Shown here: positions 1 to 9,831 of the stretch, piece by piece
How the letters are laid out: every line of letters starts with the position of its first letter
Position numbering within the stretch: the first letter of the stretch is position 1
Source of the DNA: Parvibacter caecicola
GTDB taxonomy: Bacteria > Actinomycetota > Coriobacteriia > Coriobacteriales > Eggerthellaceae
Length of the DNA stretch: 64,000 nucleotides
NCBI RefSeq assembly: GCF_003725335.1
Contig: NZ_QIBY01000001.1
Span: forward strand, 310,001-374,000
Reading direction: 5' to 3'
Notes under the pieces: model-generated
Seen by the model: the letters and a program-made list of their open reading frames with translations, nothing else
Told to the model about the DNA's origin: nothing
The model's database searches: none
Position numbers and translations under genes: made by a program

Positions 1-3000
1 CCATTCCCATTCGCGGGCCTCGCGGCGCACATCGCTGGCAAGCCAGCGGGCGAAAGCCTCCTGCAACCGCTGCCGCTGCCGCACCCCGTAGGCGTCGGCA
101 ACCGCCTCGAAGCGGCCCCAAGCGCCCTTCTCCCCCGTCAGGGCGTCCAGCTGGCACAGCCGGTGGAGCGCTCCGCCGAAGTCGGTGGCCTTATCGCGGT
201 CGGAGAAGCTCTCGCCCCTTTCCTCTCCGGCGCCGTCGCCGAAGTCGGCCGTCGGCGAAACGGGCGCCGGCGCCCCGCCCTCCGGCTGCACCGCCGGCGC
301 CTCCTGCAGCCCATCGGCAATCGGCCCGTCCAGCTCTTCCACATAGGCCTCCAAGACGGCCTGGGCACCTTCCAAGGCGCCGCCTTCGCATCCGGTCAAG
401 GAAGAATAGGACACAAGGCCCTGGCCGTCGCCCCAACCGGCGACAACGGCAGGCGCGGGGTCGGGCGAAAGCGGCGGGTATTCCACCACCCGGCCCTCTG
501 CGGCACCGGCCGTCTCTTCCCGCTCCTCTTCCGACTGTTCGTTCCACAGCCGGTCGGCATCGATGAAGGCGAACTCCAGCGGCTGGGACCCCCCGTAATC
601 CGCCGTGCCATCTTGGCGGGGCACCTCTTCGCCAAACAGCGCCCCCAGCACATCCGCCTGAACCCCTTTGGGGGCAAGCCCCTCTTTGGTGTTGTTCACG
701 CACAGCGAAACCAGCATGGCCTCGCTGGCGCGGGTGGCGGCCACGTAGAACAAGCGCCGTTTCTCCAGCAGCCCTTCCTGGGCGCTCTCCTCTCGGATGC
801 CCTGGTGGTGACGGGCAAGCGGGGGCAGTCCCGGGGCGCCCTCCTCATCGTTTTTAACCGTGGTCCGCGCCTTCTCGAAGGCCGCCTTCAGCCCATCGTC
901 CCCCAAAGAAGACGCCAAGCTGGCCGCCGCCCGGCCGTCGCGCACCGCGCAAAGCAGAGCGCCGGATTCGGGGCGCAGTGTGTAGCAGTCCGCCACCGCC
1001 ACGAAGGGAAACTCCAACCCCTTCGAGCCGTGCACCGTCATGATGCGCACCGATTGGCCGCCGTCGCCCTGCAGCGATCCCAGCTTCTCGTTGCCGGCGG
1101 CCAGCGCCTGGTAGCGCTGGGCCACCTGGGCCGTCCCCGCGCCCGGCTGCGCCTGCAGCCCCTCCACCACCGTAATGGCCTTCAGGAAATTGGCCGCCTT
1201 CGCCTGCCCGGTAACCCCTTCCTCCTGCAAGCGGGAGAAGTAGCCGCTTTCCCGGGCTAGCTGCCGCAGCGCGCACGCGGGCCCGTCGCGGCGCACGGTG
1301 GCCTGGGCGCGGCACCAAATCTCCAGCACCCGCCCAAGGGCGGCGCCGGGGGCCGGCAGCAACGGCTGCAGCACCTCCCCGTCCGTCTCTTCGGTTTCCG
1401 CCCCGTCGCCATCGCCCACGACAAAGGGGCGCCCGATGGAGCGGCGGCGCACCTCGGCGCACTGTTCGCCACTGGCCTTGACCACGGTGGAGAGCGTCAT
1501 GAAATCGTCAGCGGAAAGCTGGAACATGGGGCCCGAGAGCGCCTCGAACAAATCCCTCGTATTCAAAGGGCATACCAGCGCCCGCAACAGGCTGGCCGCA
1601 AGTTTGGACTCGGCGGTGCCGTAAAAGCCCGACCCGCCTTCCATATGGCAGCTGAAACCCTCTTGCTGAAGCGCGTCGGCGTAAACGTCCAAGTGGGTGG
1701 TGCTGCCCAGCAACAGCACCATGTCCCCCGCGTCATGGCCCGCCATGCGCAGACGGGCGAACCATTGGGCGATGTGGCGGGCCTCCTGCTGTTTGGCGAA
1801 AGCGGTCTTGGCGGTCTCGCCCCGCTGCTTCGAGCCGTAGGAGGTAAGCGCCACTGAAATGCGCGGGGCCAAGGCCCGGTAAGCGCCCGATGCTGCCGCC
1901 TTTTCCTCGTTGCGTCCCGCCTGCAAATCGAGGAAATCCTCCGAAAAGAAGCCGGGGGCGCCGCAGATCCGCCGCACGAAGGCGAGGATGTCGCCATGGC
2001 TGCGGAAATTGGCGTCCAGCTGCAAAGAGCGCGCCTTCGCTTCGCCGGTCATCTGCCGCTTGTGCTTCAGGTACACGTTCACATCGGCCCCTTGGAACCG
2101 ATAAATGGACTGCTGGGAGTCCCCCACCGTGCAAAGGTTGGTAAGGCCGGGGCGGCAAAGCAGCCCGATGAGGTCTATCTGCAGCTGGTTGGTGTCTTGG
2201 AACTCGTCCACCATGATCAGCTGGAACCGCTGCTGCAGCTGCTGCCGCAACAGGGGCCTGTCGCTCAAGGCCCGGTAAGCAAGGCGGAGGATGTCGGCAG
2301 TGTCCACACAATCCGCCTCTTGCTTGAGCGCCCCGTATTCCTCCTGAACGCGGCGCGCCACGGCCATGAGGCTTTCAGCCACTGCTTCGTTGCAGCCGAG
2401 AACGCACTCCATGACCAGCCCCGCAAGGGAGGTCTTCAAGGCGCGTACCGCCTCTTTCGCCTTTCCCTGGGCGCTCGGCAACCCTAGGCCCGCCAGCGCG
2501 GCGGCCGCCTGCCGGTAGGTCAGAGAGCCGCTGCTCTCCAGCAGCTCCCGCACTTGCCGCAGCGCCTCTTCAGCCTTTTCCATCTGCTTCGGCGATCCTC
2601 CGCCGGCCAGGAACTCTTCCAAACCCGCAGCTGCCTGCCGCATGATTCCCGAAGGGGATGCGGCGGCGGGGCCGAAATCGAAGGCATCCAGCCCGGCGGT
2701 CAAGGTGTCGCCGTGCTTCATGAGGGCGAACGTGAGAGCCCGGGCATCGGAGCCCTTCCCCGTGGCCCCCAGAGCCGCAATCAGCTGCGCCAAGGGGCTC
2801 TCCGGCTGCCCCTCGCTTTCCCGCAGCACCACATCGAAGGCCCGTTGCCGCAGCTCGGCGGCGCGGTCTTCTTCCAGCTGGGCAAGACGGGGAGGCAGCC
2901 CCAGCTCCAGCCCGTGCTCGCGCAGGATGCGCAGCGCCATGCCGTGGATGGTGGATATCCAGGCATCATCCACTTTCAGCGCCTCTTCCGCCATGCCGTT

Positions 3001-3246
3001 TTCCCGCAAAACGCTGCGCACGCGGCTCTTTATCTCGCCAGCGGCCTTGCGGGTGAAGGTGATGGTCAAAACGCGGTCCACCCCTTCCACCGCCGGCCCG
3101 CTTTCCGGCGAAAGGGCGTAGGCGATGCGCTGCTGCAATGTGAAGGTTTTGCCGGAGCCGGCGCCGGCGCACAGCAGCAGCGGGCGGTCGAGGGTTTCGA
3201 TGGCCTGACGCTGGGGCCCTGTGGCTCCCAAGGTGTCGAGGTTCAC
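1..3246 (-). CDS. addA: AddA-type ATP-dependent helicase/nuclease subunit (3' end outside window)
   Basis: UvrD/Rep superfamily 1 helicase of the AddAB double-strand-break repair machine; in this family AddA unwinds DNA and carries one nuclease domain. I read 1082 codons open to the left edge from a GTG at 3246. Visible motifs are Walker A (AGAGSGKT, residues 27-34), motif II (VDEFQDTNQ, about 347), motif III (GDSQQSIYRFQG, about 375), motif V (TVHGSKGLEF, about 735) and motif VI (FYVAATRA, about 830). After a low-complexity acidic linker comes FGGALHRL (about 1027), which looks like the start of the C-terminal RecB-like nuclease domain; the catalytic part is beyond the window. The start codon overlaps the addB stop (TAGTG), so the two are probably translationally coupled. 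PcrA or UvrD is unlikely given the addB neighbour and the length. Confidence 0.9.
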   Translation of the reverse strand, partial: MNLDTLGATGPQRQAIETLDRPLLLCAGAGSGKTFTLQQRIAYALSPESGPAVEGVDRVLTITFTRKAAGEIKSRVRSVLRENGMAEEALKVDDAWISTIHGMALRILREHGLELGLPPRLAQLEEDRAAELRQRAFDVVLRESEGQPESPLAQLIAALGATGKGSDARALTFALMKHGDTLTAGLDAFDFGPAAASPSGIMRQAAAGLEEFLAGGGSPKQMEKAEEALRQVRELLESSGSLTYRQAAAALAGLGLPSAQGKAKEAVRALKTSLAGLVMECVLGCNEAVAESLMAVARRVQEEYGALKQEADCVDTADILRLAYRALSDRPLLRQQLQQRFQLIMVDEFQDTNQLQIDLIGLLCRPGLTNLCTVGDSQQSIYRFQGADVNVYLKHKRQMTGEAKARSLQLDANFRSHGDILAFVRRICGAPGFFSEDFLDLQAGRNEEKAAASGAYRALAPRISVALTSYGSKQRGETAKTAFAKQQEARHIAQWFARLRMAGHDAGDMVLLLGSTTHLDVYADALQQEGFSCHMEGGSGFYGTAESKLAASLLRALVCPLNTRDLFEALSGPMFQLSADDFMTLSTVVKASGEQCAEVRRRSIGRPFVVGDGDGAETEETDGEVLQPLLPAPGAALGRVLEIWCRAQATVRRDGPACALRQLARESGYFSRLQEEGVTGQAKAANFLKAITVVEGLQAQPGAGTAQVAQRYQALAAGNEKLGSLQGDGGQSVRIMTVHGSKGLEFPFVAVADCYTLRPESGALLCAVRDGRAAASLASSLGDDGLKAAFEKARTTVKNDEEGAPGLPPLARHHQGIREESAQEGLLEKRRLFYVAATRASEAMLVSLCVNNTKEGLAPKGVQADVLGALFGEEVPRQDGTADYGGSQPLEFAFIDADRLWNEQSEEEREETAGAAEGRVVEYPPLSPDPAPAVVAGWGDGQGLVSYSSLTGCEGGALEGAQAVLEAYVEELDGPIADGLQEAPAVQPEGGAPAPVSPTADFGDGAGEERGESFSDRDKATDFGGALHRLCQLDALTGEKGAWGRFEAVADAYGVRQRQRLQEAFARWLASDVRREAREWEW

Positions 3247-6092
3247 TATCCCAACCTCCTTTCGCAGGAAAGTGCAGGGCAGTACTTGCAGGCCTGCGCG
3301 TCTGCCGGGCAGGGGGCAATTTCGCCGGCGAACAACTGCCCCAGCCGCTCCCCCACTGTTTCTTCAACCCACGTTAGCAGCTCCCCGAAACTGGGAAAGC
3401 CCGCTTCCTGCACGCTGATGCCCTTGGGTGGGAAGCCTTCGATCTGGGCAGGCCCCAGCACCAGGCCGTCGTAGGCCCCTTCCACCTCGCCGGTGAGCGG
3501 GTTGAGGTACAAGGTGGCCACCACCTCAAGCCCCAGCAGTTGCCGCACCACTTGGGCGTAGATGAGCGCCTGCACCTTGCGGGGCAGCTGGGGCTGGGGC
3601 TCTTCGCCCTCCTCTGCCGCCAGCGCCATCAGGCGGTAGCCGTCATCGAGGGAGGTTTTGTAGTCGATCACCACCGCGCGCCCGTTGCCGTCCACGTCGA
3701 TGCGGTCCACGCTGCCGCACAGATGCTGGCCGGCGTAGGGCACCGGCTGATCGAACCCGTAATGCCATTCATGATAAGCGGGGGCGAAGCCGGGCAACCA
3801 ACGGGACTGCTGGCCCAAGGCACCGGAGAGCTGGGGCAAAAGCCCTTCCCGCAACCGCTGCTCCCACGGGGTCACCGCTACGTAGCGCCGTCCTGCCTCA
3901 TGGCCCTCTTGGGCCTCAACCACTTCGCGGAACACCTGGGCCAGAAGCGCGCGGCTCTCTTCCAAGTTGTCCGGCGTCACCCGCGGCACCTGGCCCTCGA
4001 CCAGCTGCTGGTAGAAGCGCTGCATCACCTCGTGCACGAATGTGCCCCGCTCCAGGGGGCCGAAACCCTCCTCTGTGTCCTGCAGCGCCAAGCGCCGCTG
4101 CACGAACCAGAGGTACGGGCATGAGAGGAAGCTCTCGATGGCCGACGGGGAAAGCCGCATCGCGCCGCCGTTCGCCCCTTCCGTTTTCGGCAAAGCGATG
4201 AACGGGCGCCACCGCTCCCCCACCTGGCCCATGGGCAGCTGCGCCTCTTCCACGGCTGCCGGAGCGCCCTCGTCAACCCCCAGGCAATGAAGGAACCGGG
4301 TTTCCGCGAGCGTGCTGCAATAGGGGGCCAGCACCCGGGGCAGCTGGCTGTCGCGCAAAAGGTCGTCGCTGCAGGTGGGATCGGCCCGGAAGCAGTCGGT
4401 CACTTCCTGCATGAGGAAATGAGGGTAGGCGGGCTCGCCGGCAGCGTCGGTCAGCGACCGCTCCAGCACCACGGCCTCCGTGGGCACGTTCAGGGCGTCC
4501 CACAGCCGCTGCCGCAGCAACTGGGCCCCCTCCTGCTGGTCGGGCAAGGCGAATTTGGACAGCAGCGCTTCCAACGATCCGGCCGTGATGCCTCCGGGCC
4601 GCTCATCGCGGTTCATTTTCGTCAACAGCAAGGCGCGGGCGCAGCCGGCCGGCAGCTGGGCCGCCGTAGCCAGGTCGCACAGCAGCACCGGCGCCTCCCC
4701 CGCAGCCCCATCAGCGGCCGGAGCGCTTTCCAATGACACGGGGATGTGCACGTCGGCGCACAGTTCAACGGCACTTTCGAAGCAACTGCCGAAAAGCATC
4801 TGGCGGGCCAAACCGGCAAAAGCCGAAAGGGCGGACAGCTCCACCAGCTTACGCCCCTCGTCTATCGGCAGCGCCGCCACCGCGGCGCGCAATCCGTCGA
4901 CCATCGTGGCGACACTGCCGCCCGACGCCTCCAGCAGGGCGCGAGCCGTAGGGCTCTCGTTCGCCAGCATGCGCAGCGCCTCCGCAGCCCCAAGGGCCCG
5001 GTTGGCAGCCCACTGGCGCGACAAACTCAGCAGCGTTTGCTGCCGAAGCCCCGAAAGCGGATTGGCCGCCAAGTCCTCCCACACCGGAAGCCCTCCCTGA
5101 GGCGCCGCCGCCCACGCCGCCACAAAACGGCCGGCAAAGGTGTCGGAGAACGCCACTGGCCCCCGCACCAGCAAATGCAGTTTCCCTGTTTCACGGTTAG
5201 CGCGCAGCAGCTCGAAAAGCCCCACCGGATCGGTGTCGGCCACCACGACGCGATAGGCAAGCGCGGTTTCTCCCTCCGCTGCGCCAAAATCCGTCTCCGC
5301 AAGGGCGGCCACCGTTTCCGCCAGCAGCTGCAGCTCGGCGGTTTTGCCGGTGGCCAGCGCCACCCGAAGCGCCCCGCCCGGTGAAACGGCCTCACTCCTG
5401 GAACCGTACAGGCGCCCGAGCAACTGGCCCAGCTCGCCGCCGGGACGCGACGGCGCCGTGCGGCCGTTGGCCACCGCCACCGCCCCCAGCTTCCCGAACA
5501 GCCACTGCTGCGCCAACGGCAGCTGGACGGGCCACTGCCCCGCCAGCACCAAAGCCTCATCCGCGCCGGGGCGGGCATGGCACGGTTGCCCCAGCAGCCA
5601 ACAGGCTTGGCTGTGTTCCACCAGCCCCCGCACTTCCAAAGCTTCCGAGTACAGCCGAAGGGCCTCCGTCACCGCCGGCTCGCTTCCTTCCAGCGCGCGG
5701 AGGGGCGCATCGCAGAGCCAGGGCAGCGCCTGGCGGGCCGCCCGCGCCAGCCACGGGGCCATCGTTGCCGGCTGCGCCGGAAGGTCTGGAGCCTCAGCGG
5801 CAACCTGCCAGGCCAGCGCCAGCCGTTGGGACGGCTCCACGAGGCTGCGCCCATCGCCCCACAGCTGCCAGGCGTCCTCCAGCCAAAGGTCGAACGTGAT
5901 TACCCGCACTCCCAAACCGCGGTCGTCTTGTCCCAGCAGCCGCTTCAGCTCTGCCGCTTCGTCGAAGTCGGCGGCGATCACCGTCACGCGCCTCTTTTCG
6001 GCAACCATCCGCACGGCCAGGCGGGCCGCTTCGGCGAAACAGGCTTCGCGGTTCGGGGCCTGGGCCACAACCGGTATCGCTGTAAAATCCAA
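3246..6092 (-). CDS. addB: AddB/RexB-type PD-(D/E)XK nuclease subunit with Fe-S cluster
   Basis: Partner of AddA, 948 aa, starting at a TTG preceded by an AGGGGG ribosome site that overlaps the rhaD stop. The C-terminal third has the RecB-family nuclease features: SPSAIESFLSCPYLWF (Cys658), GTFVHEVMQRFY, IDYKTS (Asp810, Lys812) and QALIYAQ. Four Cys (658, 928, 935 and the pair 938/943 in CKYCPALSC) fit the [4Fe-4S] staple known in AddB, three of them clustered at the extreme C-terminus. The N-terminal part is a divergent helicase fold. It shows no Walker A motif where the family sometimes has one, so ATPase activity is likely supplied by AddA alone. Order rhaD-addB-addA with tiny spacings suggests cotranscription. 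Confidence 0.88.
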   Translation of the reverse strand: MDFTAIPVVAQAPNREACFAEAARLAVRMVAEKRRVTVIAADFDEAAELKRLLGQDDRGLGVRVITFDLWLEDAWQLWGDGRSLVEPSQRLALAWQVAAEAPDLPAQPATMAPWLARAARQALPWLCDAPLRALEGSEPAVTEALRLYSEALEVRGLVEHSQACWLLGQPCHARPGADEALVLAGQWPVQLPLAQQWLFGKLGAVAVANGRTAPSRPGGELGQLLGRLYGSRSEAVSPGGALRVALATGKTAELQLLAETVAALAETDFGAAEGETALAYRVVVADTDPVGLFELLRANRETGKLHLLVRGPVAFSDTFAGRFVAAWAAAPQGGLPVWEDLAANPLSGLRQQTLLSLSRQWAANRALGAAEALRMLANESPTARALLEASGGSVATMVDGLRAAVAALPIDEGRKLVELSALSAFAGLARQMLFGSCFESAVELCADVHIPVSLESAPAADGAAGEAPVLLCDLATAAQLPAGCARALLLTKMNRDERPGGITAGSLEALLSKFALPDQQEGAQLLRQRLWDALNVPTEAVVLERSLTDAAGEPAYPHFLMQEVTDCFRADPTCSDDLLRDSQLPRVLAPYCSTLAETRFLHCLGVDEGAPAAVEEAQLPMGQVGERWRPFIALPKTEGANGGAMRLSPSAIESFLSCPYLWFVQRRLALQDTEEGFGPLERGTFVHEVMQRFYQQLVEGQVPRVTPDNLEESRALLAQVFREVVEAQEGHEAGRRYVAVTPWEQRLREGLLPQLSGALGQQSRWLPGFAPAYHEWHYGFDQPVPYAGQHLCGSVDRIDVDGNGRAVVIDYKTSLDDGYRLMALAAEEGEEPQPQLPRKVQALIYAQVVRQLLGLEVVATLYLNPLTGEVEGAYDGLVLGPAQIEGFPPKGISVQEAGFPSFGELLTWVEETVGERLGQLFAGEIAPCPADAQACKYCPALSCERRLG

Positions 6093-6101
6093 GGAAACCC
6101 C

Positions 6102-7010
6102 CTATCGCCCCAAAAGGGCGCGGTTGAACGGCAGCCCCAGCTTCTCGCAAATGCCCTCCAGCACTTCATCGGGCACCGAAGCGCGGTAATCTTGCGCCCC
6201 CATCCCCGCACTGCGGCACGCTAGCCAAATGGAGGCCGCCTTCACCAGCACCTCCATGCGCCGGAACGCCTCCTCGGCCGTGGCCCCCGTGGCCATGAGG
6301 CCGTGGCTCGCCCACACCGTGCAGGAATAAACCGCCGCAGCTTCGGCGCTGGCACGGGCCAATTCCAGGCTGCCGGGCACCAAGGGGCCCACGTAGCCCA
6401 CCCCTTCGGGCACGTACATCACCGTTTCGGTCATGGCGCGCCACAGCCCCTCGGTGATGGCCTCCGCAGAGGGGTCGGCCATCTTGCCGTAGGCCACCAT
6501 TTCCGCCGGATGGCAGTGGTACACCAGCCTGGACTCGCCGCCCGTGGCCTTCCCGCGCACCTCCAGCACCAGCAAGTGTCCGTTCAGCTCGCTGGTGGGG
6601 CGGGCGCCCCTCTCAAACCCGAACACCGGCCGCCACGCGCTGCCGGATATGTCCAGCTCCACCACCCCCAGGCAGCTGGCGCCTTTGCGGGCAAGCTCGT
6701 CCATGCGGCAGCCGGCCGCTGTAACCAGCACCTGCTCGCTGGCCAGGCCCGGCACCGGCTGCTCCAGCATCGTCCATTCCATTGGCCGAGTATCCAAAAA
6801 CGGCGCCAGCGCCGCGCGCTGCCGCTCCGTCAGCCACAGCGATCCGTTGCCCCCATTGGCCTCATGCCATCCTCGCTCGGCGCAACGGCGGGCCAAAGCA
6901 ACGAATTCCGCCACGAAGTCCAGGTGCAAGGCGCCGGCCTTCGCCGCCGCCCGCTGGGCCGTGCCCACCGCCCCGCGCCCCGCTGCCACCGCGTCTTCGA
7001 AAAATCCCAT
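6102..7010 (-). CDS. rhaD: Rhamnulose-1-phosphate aldolase-like class II aldolase
   Basis: 302 aa class II (zinc) aldolase of the L-fuculose/rhamnulose-phosphate aldolase family, which cleaves a ketose-1-phosphate to dihydroxyacetone phosphate and lactaldehyde. The order of motifs follows RhaD rather than FucA or AraD: GWHEANGGN near the N-terminus, PTSELNGHLL, YHCHP (His165, His167, zinc ligands), YVPEGVGYVGPLVPGS and ASHGLM (His236, third ligand). I chose the ATG at 7010; an in-frame extension upstream to 7115 reads as non-family sequence and crosses the upstream terminator. No rhamnose kinase or isomerase lies nearby, so the in vivo substrate is uncertain. It is followed 9 bases later by addB. 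Confidence 0.78.
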   Translation of the reverse strand: MGFFEDAVAAGRGAVGTAQRAAAKAGALHLDFVAEFVALARRCAERGWHEANGGNGSLWLTERQRAALAPFLDTRPMEWTMLEQPVPGLASEQVLVTAAGCRMDELARKGASCLGVVELDISGSAWRPVFGFERGARPTSELNGHLLVLEVRGKATGGESRLVYHCHPAEMVAYGKMADPSAEAITEGLWRAMTETVMYVPEGVGYVGPLVPGSLELARASAEAAAVYSCTVWASHGLMATGATAEEAFRRMEVLVKAASIWLACRSAGMGAQDYRASVPDEVLEGICEKLGLPFNRALLGR

Positions 7011-7090
7011 GGTCCGCCCATTCTCTCGCTTTTCATACGCCCCTATGGTAAGCGAAAACCTCCGCCCCACGGCCCATCTGCCCCATAAAA

Positions 7091-7120
7091 GTGAAGCGCC
7101 TCCGAAGGGAGGCACTTCAG
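7091..7120 (-). terminator. Intrinsic terminator after the rubredoxin fusion gene
   Basis: Read on the minus strand, GAAG and GCCTCC arms around a TTCG loop form a near-perfect stem followed by TTTTAT. It sits between the stop of the gene at 7146 and the rhaD start, so it separates the two transcripts. Confidence 0.65.
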
Positions 7121-7145
7121 TTGCAGCGCATCGGAAACGGCAGTT

Positions 7146-7832
7146 CTACAAGGTGATGCGCTCGAACATCTCGGGCCCCACCCCGCACACCGGGCAACGG
7201 AAATCCTCCGGCAGCCCGTCCGGATACCCCTCCACGATGTAGCCGCACACTGTACAGCGCCATCCGCACTTCGCCACAGTAGTCTCCGCATCGTCCGCCA
7301 GGGCCCCGCTCGCCCCTTGCGCCTCGTCGGCAATATAGGACGAGGCCTTTGGCGGCGTCTTCCCCCGCTTCACCGCATGATAGTAAGCATAAGTGAGCGG
7401 CTCCGCCTTTCCCAGCACCTTAGCGTCATCCACCTGGCCGAACACCACCAGATGAGTGCCCATATCCACCGTGCCCACAACCGAGCAGCAAAATGCCGCC
7501 ACGCCGTGTTCCAACAACAGCGGCAAGCCAGCAGCATCTACCTCAAACGCTGCATCGGCGAATTTGTCGGTTTCGATGCTGTTGCGGAACCCGAAAACGC
7601 CAATCAGCTCCAGAGGAGTTTCCTGATCCAGTACTGTCACGCAGTAACGGCCGCTCTCAAGCACCGCCGCCAAGGTAACGTTTTCCTTGTTCAAGGCCAC
7701 GCTCACCTGCAAAGGCTCGTTGGTCACCTGCTGGAACGTGTTCACTACACAGCCGCACTTGCGACCCTCATCGTTTACCGAAGAGACGACGTACAGCCCG
7801 TAGCTGATGGAATGGAATGCCGCAAGATCCAT
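7146..7832 (-). CDS. Flavin reductase-like/rubredoxin fusion (high-molecular-weight rubredoxin type)
   Basis: 228 aa soluble redox protein. Residues 1 to about 160 form a flavin-reductase-like split beta-barrel domain that starts straight away (SISYGLYVVSS, then CVVNTFQQVT and LNKENVT). After an Ala/Asp-rich linker, residues about 190-225 are a complete rubredoxin domain with two Cys pairs (CTVCGY and CPVCGV) for one Fe. Such fusions (Hrb, NADH- or flavoprotein-linked) carry electrons in oxygen or NO detoxification in strict anaerobes. A flavodiiron protein, the usual partner, is not in the window. Start ATG at 7832 with AAAGAGGA upstream; transcribed alone, bounded by a terminator. Confidence 0.85.
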   Translation of the reverse strand: MDLAAFHSISYGLYVVSSVNDEGRKCGCVVNTFQQVTNEPLQVSVALNKENVTLAAVLESGRYCVTVLDQETPLELIGVFGFRNSIETDKFADAAFEVDAAGLPLLLEHGVAAFCCSVVGTVDMGTHLVVFGQVDDAKVLGKAEPLTYAYYHAVKRGKTPPKASSYIADEAQGASGALADDAETTVAKCGWRCTVCGYIVEGYPDGLPEDFRCPVCGVGPEMFERITL

Positions 7833-7931
7833 GATTCCTCTTTCTTTTGATTGAAAACTACATTACACCCTACCACAAGGGCCGCATGGGAGCAGTTGTG
7901 CGATGGAAACGGAAGCGCGTTGTCAAAATGC

Positions 7932-8906
7932 CTACTCGAACTCGGGGATGAAGGACTCGTCGGCCGCCTGTCCCTCCTGCCAGAAGTAGTCATCCATCCC
8001 CAGGCTGTCGGCGAAATCCAGCAGGCGCTGGTAGGCCCCTTCATCGGCTGCGCGTCCCAGTTCGGGGTAACGGGCCAGCATTTCGGCGGCGTTGCCCCTC
8101 CCTTCCGCGGCGCGGCGGGAAATCACCGGCGTGTACTGGTTCATCAGCGAATACAGCACGCCATCGCCAAAACGGCCGTACAAAAGCCGCAGCGCCTCGA
8201 AGGATTCATCCTCGTGGCCGGGCAGCAGAAGGTGGCGAACGAGAACCCCGCGCACCATGCGCCGCTGCCCGTGGTAACTGTCGAACGCCGGAGCTCCCAC
8301 CGCCTCCACCATGGCGTCGATGGCGGCAAGGGCCACCGACGGGTAATCGGCAGCGGCCGAGAACGCATGGGCCGTCTGGGCGCGGGCGTATTTAAAATCC
8401 GCCAGGTACACGTCCACGGCGCCCTCGTTGGCGCGGACGGCCTCCACTGTCTCGTAGCCGGAGGTGTTCCACACAACGGGCAGGTGCAGGCCGCGCTTTC
8501 GCGCCCGCCGCAGCGCCTCTCGCACCTGGGGGCCGTAATGGGAGGCGGTCACCATGTTGATGTTGAGGGCCCCCTGCCCTTGCAGCCGCAAAAACCCGTC
8601 GGCCAGCTGGTCAATTGCATAGGGCTTCCCTGCCTCCCCCGCTGCCAAGCGGCCGTTCTGGCAGTACACGCAGCCAAGGGAGCAGTGGCCGAAGAACACC
8701 GTGCCGCTGCCGTCGGTGCCGCTTATGGGCGGCTCTTCCCAGAAGTGCAGCGCAATGCGCCCCACTTCCACCTGGTCAGATGCACCGCACACCCCCCGCT
8801 GGCCGGCAGTGCGGTTTGCCCCGCAACGGCGCGGGCACTCCCTGCAGCAGGCCAACCGGGCGGCCGCGTCAGTTGGAAGAGTAGTCGAAGGTGAAGAAGT
8901 CGCCAT
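7932..8906 (-). CDS. PflX-type radical SAM protein
   Basis: 324 aa member of the uncharacterised radical SAM group annotated as PflX (putative pyruvate formate-lyase activating enzyme relative). The SAM-cluster motif is HCSLGCVYC (CxxxCxxC, residues about 75-82). It is preceded by an N-terminal Cys group, CCRECPRRCG, typical of this subgroup and possibly a second metal site. NTSGYE and LADFKYA follow, as in other PflX proteins. I start it at the ATG at 8906, which overlaps the end of the preceding gene by 38 bases; longer in-frame readings up to 9035 are low-complexity shadow of that gene. No glycyl-radical enzyme lies nearby, so the target is unknown. Confidence 0.8.
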   Translation of the reverse strand: MATSSPSTTLPTDAAARLACCRECPRRCGANRTAGQRGVCGASDQVEVGRIALHFWEEPPISGTDGSGTVFFGHCSLGCVYCQNGRLAAGEAGKPYAIDQLADGFLRLQGQGALNINMVTASHYGPQVREALRRARKRGLHLPVVWNTSGYETVEAVRANEGAVDVYLADFKYARAQTAHAFSAAADYPSVALAAIDAMVEAVGAPAFDSYHGQRRMVRGVLVRHLLLPGHEDESFEALRLLYGRFGDGVLYSLMNQYTPVISRRAAEGRGNAAEMLARYPELGRAADEGAYQRLLDFADSLGMDDYFWQEGQAADESFIPEFE

Positions 8907-9831
8907 AATCGTCCAGGTCGTCGTCATCGTATTCGGCCTCATCGGCGTCTTCGTCCCCGTGATCGTGGGAGCGGTACACCTCGTTCGCCCGATTCCAATC
9001 CAACCCGGCACGGCGCGACTCATCGTCCTCGCCAAACACCAGCGAAAGCGCCGCTACGGCCAAATCGGAGCCGCCGATGATGGCCAGCAGCTCCAAAAGG
9101 TGCAGCGCCGATTCCGCCTGGGGCACGATCAAATCGGCGTCATCGGCAGTGGTGAGGGCGGCGGAAACCTCCGAAAGGAACAACTCCACCGTGAAGTCGC
9201 TGGTGAAGCGCTTTTCCTGGACGGCCTTGAGCAGCCCCTCGTTTCCGCAGGCGAAGGCGGCCGGCATCGCGTCCGGCACCCCCTCTCCCGCCGAGAAGCG
9301 ATGCACCGCGTGGTAGAGGGCGTTGGCCTCCACCGTGCTGATCACCTGCGCCGCCACCTGCAACGTATGGGCCGCTTTGGCAAGCTGGGCACTGCCGGCG
9401 CCGCCGGTTGCCACCGCATCGGACACCAGCACATCCAAAAAATCGCGGGCGCCGGCCACCACGTCCTCTTCCCCGGCCACGTAGCAGAACAAATTCTCGC
9501 GGCCGAAGCACTGCTCAAGCGTGATGTCGCGCACCACCAAAGGCGCTTCCACCAGGTTCAGCCCCGAAACCAGCGCCACCGATGAGATGTCCCGGGCCAA
9601 ATTGGGGGAAGCAGGAGACAGGTCCACCAAAAGCGCCCCTTTGTTCAGGTGGCTCACAAAGCCCTCGTCGCCGAAATACAGATCCTCGATTTGCTGCTGG
9701 GTTTCGCAATAGCTCACCACAATATCGGCGCTGGCAGCGTCGGAGGAGATGCCATAACCGGCCGCCTTGAGGCGCTCGGAGGCGGCGGAGGCAAAGTCCT
9801 CCTTGCCAAACAGGGCAACAATCTTGGCCAT
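8869..9831 (-). CDS. Divergent 3-hydroxyisobutyrate dehydrogenase-like protein
   Basis: 320 aa. The overall arrangement matches the beta-hydroxyacid dehydrogenase family: a Rossmann-like N-terminal half, DLSPASPNLARDI, APLVVRDI, and a helical C-terminal half with GSAQLAKAAHTLQ holding the catalytic-type Lys. Two things are unusual. The N-terminal nucleotide motif GxGxMG is not visible (the sequence reads IVALFGKEDFAS), and the Asn normally four residues after the Lys is absent. A strongly acidic tail (GDEDADEAEYDDDDLDD) closes the protein. The ATG overlaps the upstream DegV stop by one base (TAATG) and the 3' end overlaps the radical SAM gene, so it belongs to that operon. It may bind, rather than oxidise, a hydroxyacid. 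Confidence 0.65.
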   Translation of the reverse strand: MAKIVALFGKEDFASAASERLKAAGYGISSDAASADIVVSYCETQQQIEDLYFGDEGFVSHLNKGALLVDLSPASPNLARDISSVALVSGLNLVEAPLVVRDITLEQCFGRENLFCYVAGEEDVVAGARDFLDVLVSDAVATGGAGSAQLAKAAHTLQVAAQVISTVEANALYHAVHRFSAGEGVPDAMPAAFACGNEGLLKAVQEKRFTSDFTVELFLSEVSAALTTADDADLIVPQAESALHLLELLAIIGGSDLAVAALSLVFGEDDESRRAGLDWNRANEVYRSHDHGDEDADEAEYDDDDLDDYGDFFTFDYSSN